64,000 bases of DNA from assembly GCA_964561605.1 (NCBI GenBank), contig CAZLQD010000008.1, positions 1 to 64,000 on the forward strand, in the 5' to 3' direction. The position numbers were made by a program, and so were the translations under genes. This document shows, piece by piece, positions 1 to 7,954 of this stretch. Origin of the DNA: JALUZX01 sp964561605. Lineage in GTDB: Bacteria; Planctomycetota; UBA1135; JALUZX01. Positions within the stretch are counted from its first letter, which is position 1. The number at the start of each line of letters is the position of its first letter. The notes beneath the pieces were generated by a model. The model made no database searches, was not told the origin of the DNA, and saw only the letters and a list, made by a program, of their open reading frames with translations.

Positions 1-288
1 CCTCCCCTCCAGGCGGGTCCGGATCCTCTGGTGGACCGGGGCCAGGCCTGGGCCGGCCATGAAAAGGAGCTCGCACCGCCGGGTGTAGAGGTAGCCTTCA
101 CAGGTGAGCTGGAAACCGTCCTTCCCGTCCATCACCCCCAGTTGGTCCGTGGGCCTGCTGAAATAGCAGAAAGGTTTCCCCGGAACGTCGATGGAAGGAT
201 CCACCATTGGGGGGGCCTTCCTTTGGGCCGGGAGTCCTGGAGCGAGGAGAGAGAGCAAGGCAAGGAGAGTGAGGAAGTTTCTTCGCAT
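1..288 (-). CDS. Secreted protein, N-terminal part only (cut by window edge)
   Basis: Reading leftwards from an ATG at 288, the frame stays open to base 1, so only about 96 N-terminal residues are visible. It begins with a clear signal peptide (MRRNFLTLLALLSLLAPGLP followed by AQ), so the product is exported. The mature part carries two cysteines and motifs such as GKPFCYFSRPTDQLGV and CEGYLYTRRCELLFM, which I do not recognise as a known family. No function can be given. The true C-terminus lies outside the window. Confidence 0.6.
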   Translation of the reverse strand, partial: MRRNFLTLLALLSLLAPGLPAQRKAPPMVDPSIDVPGKPFCYFSRPTDQLGVMDGKDGFQLTCEGYLYTRRCELLFMAGPGLAPVHQRIRTRLEGR

Positions 289-404
289 ACGATCCGGGCT
301 CCTTGAGACGAGGCCTTTGTTGCTCCAAGGGGTTCCGACCAGTATCCCATCCCTGGATGCCGGGAAAAAGAGTGTGGTTGGGGCCTCTCCCTTCCGGCCT
401 GGCC

Positions 405-1850
405 TCAGCGTTTCCAGACGAGGAAGCCCTCTCTTCTCAGGGCCTGGTCCAGGGGCGGGCCGAACCGGGCGGGGTGGAAGCCCAGCCCTTCCAGGTCGGC
501 AGGCAGGAGTTTCTTCCTCCGGGAGAGGCCTGCGACGAAACGGACCGAAGGGAACCGGGCTGCCTCGAGGAGGACCTTTGCCGGGATGGACCGGGGCGGG
601 GGAGGCCTGAGGCCGGCGAAGAGGTAGAGGCGGGGCAGGTCCGAGACCAGGCCGGCCCGGGCCCAGGGCGGGGCGTCCGAAGGGGCGGACTCCTCCCTCC
701 CCCTTCGTAATTCCTTTGCGAGCCGGGGGCCCAGGGCGGCCAGGGGGGCCAGGGTGGGCCGGCGGGGAAGGAAGAGCCTGGCTGTGTGGGGAAGGAGGGA
801 GAGGACCAGGAGGAGGAGGGCCGCCCCGGGGCGGGCCGTCGAGAGGCGGGCCAGGGGAAGGGCGGTTACGGGAAGGAGGATAGGAAGCCAAGGGGTCCAG
901 AAACGGCGGTTCCCGAAGAAGAAGGGAACCACCAGGAGGGCTCCCGTCGCAAGGAAGAAGGGAAGGGCCCAGCCTTGGAGGGGAGGCTTTCTTCTGCGGC
1001 GGAGGAGGATCCATGCCCCAGCCGGGAGGAGGGGGAAGGCAAGATAACCCAGGCCGTCGAATCCTTGGAGGAGGAATCGGCCGGCCTGGTGGAACCAGTG
1101 GAGGGAAGCTCGAAGCAGGTCCGCCTCGGCGGAGGCGGAGAGGTGGGCCATGAGGGCGCCCTTGGGAAAGAGGAGGAATTTGCCCGTCGTGCCGGCCCTG
1201 AGGAGGAGGTAGAGGATGCGTGGTCCAAGGGCGAGGAGGAGGAGGACCGATGCCCGGAGGGGACGGGGGCCTCTTCCCTCCTCCCGGGAAGAGGCCGCCG
1301 CCAGGGGAAGGAGGATCAGGGCTTCGGGACGGGTCACCGCGGCCAGGCCCGCAGCCAGCCCGGTGAGCCACCAGGGACCCAGGATCCACCCCCGGAGGAG
1401 GAGGACCAGGAGAAACCGGAAGAGGGGGCCGCTCATGCCGTCCGCCACGGTCCAGGCCGGGAGCATTCCGAAAGTCCAGAAGGAGCAGGCGAACCAGGCT
1501 GTCCTCCTTTCCCCCCTCCGGGAGAGGAGGTCGAAGAGGAGGAGGACTCCCAGGAGGTCCCAGAGGATCCCCGCGGCCTGGAGCGTGTGCCACCACCCCG
1601 CCCCGGGATCCCCGGGGAATGGGCCGAAAAGGGAGGCCAGGAGGGGATGGAGGGGAGGGAAGACCGATTCCAGGGCCTCCTGGGGCCTCCCATCTCGGAA
1701 GGAGCGGGCCATCCAGGCGTACCAGGAGGCGTCCCTGTCGGGAGCGACAGTGGAGAGGCAACAGGCCAGCCGGACTCCAAGGCCGCCCAGGACCAGGAGG
1801 ACCCCTACCGGGAAGCCCCGGCCGGCGGACCGGGGGCTCCCTCCTGTCAT
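405..1850 (-). CDS. Multipass membrane protein, GT-C/glycosyltransferase-39-like
   Basis: A 481-residue protein with roughly ten hydrophobic segments. After the first membrane helix comes a loop with acidic residues (VAPDRDASWYAWMA, about residues 32-45), as in GT-C transferases of the ArnT/PMT type, which move sugars from polyprenyl-phosphate donors outside the membrane. The family match rests only on topology and this loop, so the substrate is unknown. Its ATG overlaps the stop of the upstream protease gene by ATGA (1847-1850), so the two are probably translationally coupled. It could instead be another polytopic DUF2029-like protein. Confidence 0.7.
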   Translation of the reverse strand: MTGGSPRSAGRGFPVGVLLVLGGLGVRLACCLSTVAPDRDASWYAWMARSFRDGRPQEALESVFPPLHPLLASLFGPFPGDPGAGWWHTLQAAGILWDLLGVLLLFDLLSRRGERRTAWFACSFWTFGMLPAWTVADGMSGPLFRFLLVLLLRGWILGPWWLTGLAAGLAAVTRPEALILLPLAAASSREEGRGPRPLRASVLLLLALGPRILYLLLRAGTTGKFLLFPKGALMAHLSASAEADLLRASLHWFHQAGRFLLQGFDGLGYLAFPLLPAGAWILLRRRRKPPLQGWALPFFLATGALLVVPFFFGNRRFWTPWLPILLPVTALPLARLSTARPGAALLLLVLSLLPHTARLFLPRRPTLAPLAALGPRLAKELRRGREESAPSDAPPWARAGLVSDLPRLYLFAGLRPPPPRSIPAKVLLEAARFPSVRFVAGLSRRKKLLPADLEGLGFHPARFGPPLDQALRREGFLVWKR

Positions 1851-3214
1851 GTTCCCCGGGCTTCCTTGCGGGGGGACGGGGGTCCGGCGGATTTCTTCTT
1901 CTTCTTCTTCTTCTCTTCCTCCTTCCTTTTCGCGGCCAGGCGTTCCAGGATTCCCTTCACGGCATCTTTGTGGACCAGGAAGGTCAGCATCTTCAGTTTC
2001 ACGTAGCCGTCGCGATACATGTAGTAGCCTTTGAAGGGGCCCCAGCGGGAGGAGCGGGCCGAATCCTTGATCAGGAACCAGTCGTGGCCCCGGAACCTGG
2101 TCCAGCCCACGACGTGGACGCCGTGGTCGTCGGTGGTCAGGTGTTCGTAGATCCGGAATTCCCGGGCCGCCTGGTCTATGTAGGAGTAGGGGATGTCGAA
2201 GGTGGGGACGTAGGCGATGTTCTCCTTGCCGTAGTAACCCGGCTCGGAGACGTCCCCGCCGAAGACGGCGGTGTAACCCTTCTTCAGGGCCGAGAGGAGA
2301 GCGCCGTACCAGACGTCCAGGGGGACGTTGACGTAGCTCTTGTCGTGCCACCAGTTGTCGGGTACCCGGAACTCCGTCCTGGTCCAGAAAGGATCGGAAA
2401 GGGTGGAGAGGAGGGCCACGTAGTCCTCGGGCCGGATCCGGCAGACCTGTCCCAGGAATTCCTTGGGAGTATAGGTCTTTCCCTGCCATTCGAATTCCTC
2501 CGGCGGCCTGCCCATGGTTTCGTCCAGGATGCGCCGGACCAGGGGGATCACGAATTTCTCGTCCCAGACCCCTTGGTCCTTGCACCAGGAGAGGAAACTC
2601 CTGAGCCGGGAGAACATGGGATCGTGGTCGATCCTGCCGTCGGGGGCCAGGACCCCCTTGTAGGCCGAGGCGGGAACCACCCCGTAGAGGGAGTAGATCC
2701 TGGGAACGGCGTTGGCCTCCGAGCCCTGGCCGAAGACGGTCGTGCCCCGGCTCCTGAGGAAGCCCTTGGCCTTCTCCACGTACTCCCAGTAGGCAGTCCA
2801 CATCTCGGAGAGCTTGATCTCTTTTCCCGTGAGGCGCTTGATCTCCGATTCCATGAAGGAGGTCCCTGCGAAGTCCCAGCAGGTCCCGCTCAGGTATTGG
2901 GGAACGGGGGGAAGGTGCCAGGCCTGGTGGAATGCCTTGGGACCGGCCGGCCTGGGAAGGTCGGACGTGTCGGGCCTCAGGCTGAGCCTGGGGGGGCTCT
3001 TCCACTCTTTCTTCAGTCTCTCCAGGATCCGCCGGGTCTTCTTCTCCTCTTCCCGGCGGAGTTTCCGGTCCCGTCGGGTCATCTCCTGGAGGACCGGGTC
3101 CTTGCGGGGTTTTTCGAACCGAATTCGGTCCCTCCGGATCTCCTGCGCCTGGGAGGCGCATGTAAGAGCCAGGAGAAGGAGAAAAGCGGAACCGGCCGAA
3201 AAAGTTTTTTTCAT
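1847..3214 (-). CDS. Secreted papain-like (C1 family) cysteine protease
   Basis: A 455-residue protein. The ATG at 3214 is chosen because an AGGAG lies about 12 bases upstream and a signal peptide follows (MKKTFSAGSAFLLLLALTCA). A charged, probably coiled-coil propeptide-like stretch (residues 30-72) precedes the catalytic domain. Visible active-site elements are Gln106 (oxyanion hole), Cys112 in SGTCWDFAGTSF and His364 in DDHGVHVVGW. The third catalytic position, normally Asn in NSWG, reads Asp384 in IKDSARSS. The layout is nearer the bleomycin hydrolase/C1B or COG4870 group than small papains. The C-terminus ends in a lysine-rich tail. It is coupled to the downstream membrane protein. Confidence 0.82.
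   Translation of the reverse strand: MKKTFSAGSAFLLLLALTCASQAQEIRRDRIRFEKPRKDPVLQEMTRRDRKLRREEEKKTRRILERLKKEWKSPPRLSLRPDTSDLPRPAGPKAFHQAWHLPPVPQYLSGTCWDFAGTSFMESEIKRLTGKEIKLSEMWTAYWEYVEKAKGFLRSRGTTVFGQGSEANAVPRIYSLYGVVPASAYKGVLAPDGRIDHDPMFSRLRSFLSWCKDQGVWDEKFVIPLVRRILDETMGRPPEEFEWQGKTYTPKEFLGQVCRIRPEDYVALLSTLSDPFWTRTEFRVPDNWWHDKSYVNVPLDVWYGALLSALKKGYTAVFGGDVSEPGYYGKENIAYVPTFDIPYSYIDQAAREFRIYEHLTTDDHGVHVVGWTRFRGHDWFLIKDSARSSRWGPFKGYYMYRDGYVKLKMLTFLVHKDAVKGILERLAAKRKEEEKKKKKKKSAGPPSPRKEARGT
1893..1913 (-). repeat. Trinucleotide microsatellite, seven TTC units
   Basis: Seven uninterrupted TTC units on the plus strand encode the run of lysines (AAG) near the C-terminus of the C1 protease. Unit gain or loss would change only the number of lysines, not the frame. 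Confidence 0.9.
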
Positions 3215-3432
3215 TCTCGAACTCGCTCCTGCCCCGGTCATCGGGGACGCCGGGTCTTCCGCCCCGAATCGCAGGGTCGCCATGACCTCGAAGATGTAAA
3301 TTTTTTTCCAGAGGGAGACCGGCCAGGGGAGGTGAAGCTGGACCGGATGAAAACATGGTATCTTGGGGTTCTCAAGCCCCCGCAGGTCTTTCCTTTCCTT
3401 CCGCCGCTTTTCTCGAATGGAGGTTCTTTCCC

Positions 3433-4551
3433 ATGAGAAAACACTTCCTGGCCGCGGCTCTGGGGCTTCTGGCCCCCCTGGCGGGCGCCCAAACCTCCCG
3501 GTCCTTCGTGGTCCCGAGCGCCTTGGAGAAGGGGCGCGGCAATTCCTACTTCTACTATCTCACCTGGTATTCCTCCCTTTCGATGCATCCTGTCCACGTC
3601 CAGCTCATCTACGACGTGAAGGACATCAAGGTCCCCGCAGCTCTCTTGCGGGAGATGTATTTCCGCCGTTCCAGTTACGTCGGAAACGAGAATTACCTCT
3701 CCAAGGCGGTCATGGATGTGAATCTCTCCATGGGGCCGAACTCCCCGGCCGGCGCGACCGCCGCCTTCAAGAGCAACGTGGGCGCCAACCCGGTCAACGT
3801 GTTCAAGGGAACGGTCAACCTGCCGAACACCAAGTATGTCCGCCCGCCCAGCCTTCCCCCCTGGAACGTGAAGATCGTGTTCACAAAGCCCTTTCCCTAT
3901 ATCAGCGTCAAGGGGAAGAGCCTGGTGGTGGACGTGACCTGCACGAGCTTCACCCCCCTGGGGACCAGGAAGGGGTCCTGGTACATGGACATGCTGGTCC
4001 CTCCCCCGGGCAAGCGGTCCAGCAACCCCGCCCCCCAGCCGAGGTGCCGGTTTTCCAACGGCAAGTACAACAACAGCATCAGCCACAGGAACCCCGTTCT
4101 CGGCGGGACCTGGTACGTCCGTTACAACAACGTCCTCCCCAACACGTCGGGCTTCGGCGCCATCGGCAACGCCGGGGCCAAGGGGAAGTGGGGGCCTTTC
4201 ACCCTTCCCTTCGACCTGGGGCCCCTGGGCGCGCCGGGATGTTCCTGGAACGTCAAGGTCCTGTTCACCGTGGCCCTCACTTCCAATGCCTCCGGGTCCG
4301 CCTCCTGGCCCAGCATCCCCATACCCAACAACCCGGTTCTGGCGGGCGCATCCTTCTACGACCACGCCGCCCTCCTCGATCCCAAGGCGAACGCCCTGGG
4401 AATCGTGACCACCTGGTCCAGCAAGTGGACCATCGGGGGCGGAGCCACTCCCCCGGGGTGCATCGTCTACAAATACAGGGATTCCACCCCGCCCTCCCCG
4501 ACGGGATACCTGAGACCGGGAAACGCCGTGGCGGTGAAGTTCGGCTTCTGA
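3433..4551 (+). CDS. Secreted protein with planctomycete-type C-terminal module
   Basis: A 372-residue protein with a signal peptide (MRKHFLAAALGLLAPLAGAQ). The ATG at 3433 is preferred over a start at 3355 because only the shorter form begins with the signal sequence. The mature part is rich in beta-forming residues, Asn and Pro. Near the end it has LGAPGCSWNV followed by IPNNPVLAGASFY, a pattern I associate with many extracellular planctomycete proteins. A related module ends the FG-GAP protein at 58183-59733. No catalytic motif is seen, and a surface or matrix role is a guess. It stands alone, ending at a strong hairpin shared with the convergent gene. Confidence 0.72.
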   Translation: MRKHFLAAALGLLAPLAGAQTSRSFVVPSALEKGRGNSYFYYLTWYSSLSMHPVHVQLIYDVKDIKVPAALLREMYFRRSSYVGNENYLSKAVMDVNLSMGPNSPAGATAAFKSNVGANPVNVFKGTVNLPNTKYVRPPSLPPWNVKIVFTKPFPYISVKGKSLVVDVTCTSFTPLGTRKGSWYMDMLVPPPGKRSSNPAPQPRCRFSNGKYNNSISHRNPVLGGTWYVRYNNVLPNTSGFGAIGNAGAKGKWGPFTLPFDLGPLGAPGCSWNVKVLFTVALTSNASGSASWPSIPIPNNPVLAGASFYDHAALLDPKANALGIVTTWSSKWTIGGGATPPGCIVYKYRDSTPPSPTGYLRPGNAVAVKFGF

Positions 4552-4566
4552 CCCGGGGAGACCGGG

Positions 4567-4597
4567 GCCTCCCTTCCGGCCCGGCCGGAAGGGAGGC
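4567..4597. terminator. Bidirectional hairpin between convergent genes
   Basis: A perfect inverted repeat with 15-base arms (GCCTCCCTTCCGGCC and its complement) around one base fills the 48-base gap between the stop at 4551 and the stop at 4600. There is no clear U-tract on either side, so it is a terminator by position and stem strength only. Confidence 0.7.
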
Positions 4598-4599
4598 GC

Positions 4600-7332
4600 T
4601 CAATCCAGCTCGGAGAGGCCCAGGGGGTCCGCAGGGTCCTCCCGCATGAGCCGGCCCCCCAGGAGGGCCAGGACGTAGAGGAGGGCCGCCAGGGCCAGGA
4701 CCAGGGTGAAGCCCGTGGAGATGGCCAGGACGATGGCCAGGACCGAGGCCAGGACCGAAGCGTAGCCGTTCACGCCCCAGGCCCAGGGGACCAGTCCCTG
4801 GCCCGTCCGGCCCAGGAGGCGCACCCCCGCCGGGAAGGGGATTCCCAGGGCCAGTCCCAGGGGGGCGATGAGAAGGACGGCCACGGCGATCCTGAGCCAG
4901 GTCTCCAGGTGGAGCAGGGCCCCGAAGATGGGATCCAGGGCGGCCCCGTAGATGAGGGCCAGGGCGGCCGGAAGGATGGGGGCCAACAGGGGGAGGGGAA
5001 CCTTGTGGGATAGGGCGGCCCCGATCCCGCTGAAGACCAGCAGGGCGAAGAGGACCACCGCAAGGGAGTAGAAGGGGTGGCCCAGGAAGAGGATGAACTT
5101 CTGGGAGAGGGAGATCTCCACCAGCATGAAGCCCAGGCCCAGGCATGCGAAGTAGAGGGTTCCGCCGAGAATCCTCGAGCGGGGAAGATCCTTCTTCAGG
5201 GAGACCAGGAGGTTCTTCAGGGGGAGGATCACCAGGAAGAGGCCCAGGAGAAGGACCTCCAGGAGAAGGACGAAGAGAATCCCATGGGCCGTCATTCCCC
5301 CGAGGGAGTTCAGGTAGTGCTCCCTGGAGAAGATGTGCTCGAAGCGGGAGACTTCGAAGAAGAAGGGCCTGTCGTCCGTGGGGGGAGAGACGTTGAAGGG
5401 GTAGGAGGCGATGAAGGCGTCCTTGTCCCGGGCCCGGGCGAACTCGGCGAAGACATTGGGCCATTTCCCCCCGGCGACGGCGAGGTCCGGGCCCTTCCCA
5501 CCCGGAAGGAGGAGGGCCTCGAAGCCCATCTCCTTCCGGAATTCGTCCAGCCGGGCCGTCTGCTCCGGGGTCCAACCCCCGGGCCGGACCAGGATCACCG
5601 TGAAGAGGCCGGACCGGAAGAAGTAGATGCATTTCGCCGGATCGGAAATCCCGAAGGCCCGGAGGCCTTTCCACGCCAGGGTCAGGAGCCTAAGGGAGTA
5701 GCGGGGCCAGATCCTGAGCTTGCCGTCCCTGCCGGGCGACGGTTCCCCGGCGGGGGCGAACCACCTGGTCAGGGTCAGGATCCCCCCGGGGTTCAGGTGT
5801 GCCAGGTAGGTCTTGAAGGCCTCCACGGTGTAGAGGAAGTTCTCCGAGAGGGAGAAGGCGCCCGCCTCTGTGGTGGAGAAGGTGTCCACCCCCGAGAGCT
5901 GGACCACGTCGAACTTCTCCCGGGTGGTCTCCATGAAGTGGCGGCCCTCCGCAACGTGTACCTCGATCCCGGGGTGGCTCTTGGAGTCGTAGAGGCGTCC
6001 CGAGAAATCGGGGAAGACCTTGCGGACCGCCTCCACGACGGAGGGGTTGATCTCCACTCCGACGATGCGCCGCATCCCGAAGTAGTGGGCCGTGAGGACG
6101 TCAAGGCCCCCGCCGGCCCCGATGCACAGGATGGATCCCCCCTTGCGGGCCACCCTGTGGACGGCGCCGGCCGGCAGGTATTCCAGGACCCTGAGGGGTT
6201 TCCGCCGGGCCGGCGTGTCGAGGGGGCCTCCGTCGTAGTGCATGATGGAGGTCATGGCCCAGGAGTCGATGGTGATCCCCTTCTGGGCCGGCACGGAGCC
6301 CTTCCACTTCTCGGAGAGCCCCCAGAGACCCCAGGGAGGAAAGACCCTCGGCCAGTGGAAGGCGTCCACCCGGGAGAGGGTGGACCAGCGGGTGTAGACG
6401 ATCCAGGGGACGATCCTGTAGTCCAGGCCGTTTCCTTTCCTGCGGATACGATCCACGGGCAGGGTGGTCTTTCCCCCGTCCTCGTCCTTGTCGTCCTCCC
6501 AGACGATGAAGGCCTTCCTGTCCGGAGTGAGGTCGAAGTTGGTTTCCACCTCCTTCTCTGCGCCCGGGGGTTCCTTCAGCCCCACCCTGACCCGGCTGTA
6601 GTTGCCCAGTCCACCGGCCTTCAGGGTCTCCGATACGTGTTCGACCTTCCAGAGGGGTTTGCTCCTGGGCGTCACCAGGAGGAAGACCTTGTCCGCGTCG
6701 GTGAAGAGAAAGAGGAGGATCGGAACGGCCGCGGCGAGAAGGGGGGGGAGGAAACGGGCGCCGCCGGCGGAGAGGCCGAAGAGGATCCCCCCGGCCGAGA
6801 CGGCCAGGGCCGCCGCCAGGATCGCCGTGACCCCCGAGAGGCCCGCCGAGAGCAGGACCACCGCGGCGGCGCAACCCAGGGCCGAGCCCAGGAGGTTGGA
6901 GGCGTAGATCCGGCCCACATCCCTGGGCCAGGCGGACAAGGATCCCGCCACGGCCAGGCCGAGGCAGAAGAAGGGCAGGGTCACCCAGAGGACCAGGGCC
7001 AGAAGGACGCCCACGGTCCGATCCTGGATGATGGAATAGACGTCGAAGGTGGTCTGGGTGACCAGCCAGAGACTCACCACCACGGCCGCACCGGCCAGGG
7101 CGCTCCACCAGGCCAGGGCTTTCTCGGGAAAGGCGCCTTTCAGGGATTTCGCCCGGAAGGTGAGCCAGACCCCGGCCGAAGCGAAACCCAGCATGGCCGT
7201 GGAGACCGCCAGGAAGCCGAAGTGGTACCAGAGAACGATGCTGAAGACCTTGGTCAGGGAGACCTCCAGGAGGAGGACCGCCAGGGAGACCAGGGCGACG
7301 GCGATCTCACGTTGATAGGGAAAACGGATCAC
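4600..7332 (-). CDS. Membrane-embedded spermidine-synthase-like protein
   Basis: A 910-residue protein in three parts: about six membrane helices (residues 1-215); a soluble methyltransferase-fold/spermidine synthase domain with the nucleotide-binding loop ILCIGAGGGLDVLTA near residue 400 and an acidic VGVEINPSVV strand after it; and a C-terminal block of about eight helices (from about residue 665). This architecture is known for 'fused MFS/spermidine synthase' proteins, whose substrate is mostly unknown, so true polyamine synthesis should not be assumed. The GTG start at 7332 has a GGGGAG upstream. It lies 26 bases after the cupin gene, probably in one operon. Confidence 0.82.
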   Translation of the reverse strand: MIRFPYQREIAVALVSLAVLLLEVSLTKVFSIVLWYHFGFLAVSTAMLGFASAGVWLTFRAKSLKGAFPEKALAWWSALAGAAVVVSLWLVTQTTFDVYSIIQDRTVGVLLALVLWVTLPFFCLGLAVAGSLSAWPRDVGRIYASNLLGSALGCAAAVVLLSAGLSGVTAILAAALAVSAGGILFGLSAGGARFLPPLLAAAVPILLFLFTDADKVFLLVTPRSKPLWKVEHVSETLKAGGLGNYSRVRVGLKEPPGAEKEVETNFDLTPDRKAFIVWEDDKDEDGGKTTLPVDRIRRKGNGLDYRIVPWIVYTRWSTLSRVDAFHWPRVFPPWGLWGLSEKWKGSVPAQKGITIDSWAMTSIMHYDGGPLDTPARRKPLRVLEYLPAGAVHRVARKGGSILCIGAGGGLDVLTAHYFGMRRIVGVEINPSVVEAVRKVFPDFSGRLYDSKSHPGIEVHVAEGRHFMETTREKFDVVQLSGVDTFSTTEAGAFSLSENFLYTVEAFKTYLAHLNPGGILTLTRWFAPAGEPSPGRDGKLRIWPRYSLRLLTLAWKGLRAFGISDPAKCIYFFRSGLFTVILVRPGGWTPEQTARLDEFRKEMGFEALLLPGGKGPDLAVAGGKWPNVFAEFARARDKDAFIASYPFNVSPPTDDRPFFFEVSRFEHIFSREHYLNSLGGMTAHGILFVLLLEVLLLGLFLVILPLKNLLVSLKKDLPRSRILGGTLYFACLGLGFMLVEISLSQKFILFLGHPFYSLAVVLFALLVFSGIGAALSHKVPLPLLAPILPAALALIYGAALDPIFGALLHLETWLRIAVAVLLIAPLGLALGIPFPAGVRLLGRTGQGLVPWAWGVNGYASVLASVLAIVLAISTGFTLVLALAALLYVLALLGGRLMREDPADPLGLSELD

Positions 7333-7358
7333 GGCGGGCCTTTGCTCCCCTCACCGCC

Positions 7359-7757
7359 CTAGCGGTGCTTCACTTCCCAATCGAAGGGGAAGGCGTCGTA
7401 GGCGGCCCTCTCTTCGTCGGGATTCTTGGGATCGTATTTCCTGGTAACGTAGTAGAGGATGGCGCAGGGTCTTCCCCCCACGGGGGTCAGACCGTGCCAG
7501 ATTCCCGGAGGGATCTCGATCACCTGGGGATTGTGCTCCCCGGCGTAGATCGTCCTGGCCTCTCCCTTGTCCTGGTCGTAGAGGCCGATCTTGGCGTCGC
7601 CTGAAACGATCATCCAGTAGTCGGTCTGGTGCTTGTGGCGGTGCCAGGCCTTGATGACCCCCGGGTTGACCACGGAGTAGTTCACCTGTCCCTCCATGGA
7701 GGTCCCGGAAAAGATGTCCATGTAGGAGAAGCCCCTGTCGTCGAGCCAGGTATTCAT
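7359..7757 (-). CDS. Cupin protein, RmlC-like
   Basis: A 132-residue single-domain cupin. Motif 1 reads AWHRHKHQTDYWMIVSGDAK and motif 2 reads IPPGIWHGLTPV, giving a metal- or substrate-binding His cluster. The layout matches small dTDP-4-dehydrorhamnose 3,5-epimerase-related proteins of the WxcM/FdtA type that act on sugar nucleotides, but the catalytic class cannot be set from sequence alone. A GGAGG lies just upstream of the ATG. It precedes the spermidine-synthase-like gene in the same direction. Confidence 0.75.
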   Translation of the reverse strand: MNTWLDDRGFSYMDIFSGTSMEGQVNYSVVNPGVIKAWHRHKHQTDYWMIVSGDAKIGLYDQDKGEARTIYAGEHNPQVIEIPPGIWHGLTPVGGRPCAILYYVTRKYDPKNPDEERAAYDAFPFDWEVKHR

Positions 7758-7954
7758 CGAAGGTTTCCTCCAGGGAAAGGGGTCGTGGAAAGGGTCCGGA
7801 CATTCTAGGGATCGGCTTTCCAGGGAGGGAGCCTTTCTTCCCCTCCTCTTCCGGGCGGCGGGAGGGGGGAAAGATCCTTCCCGGGGGGGCTATCGGTCCT
7901 CCCGGGGAAAGGACGTGACCCTTTCGGCCCGGACCCCACGAATCGGGGGGGAGG

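Noticed and set aside
405..3356. A single 983-codon minus-strand frame spanning the first two minus genes
   Set aside because: Only its C-terminal half (from 1850) codes for a sensible protein. The N-terminal half is the out-of-frame shadow of the C1 protease.
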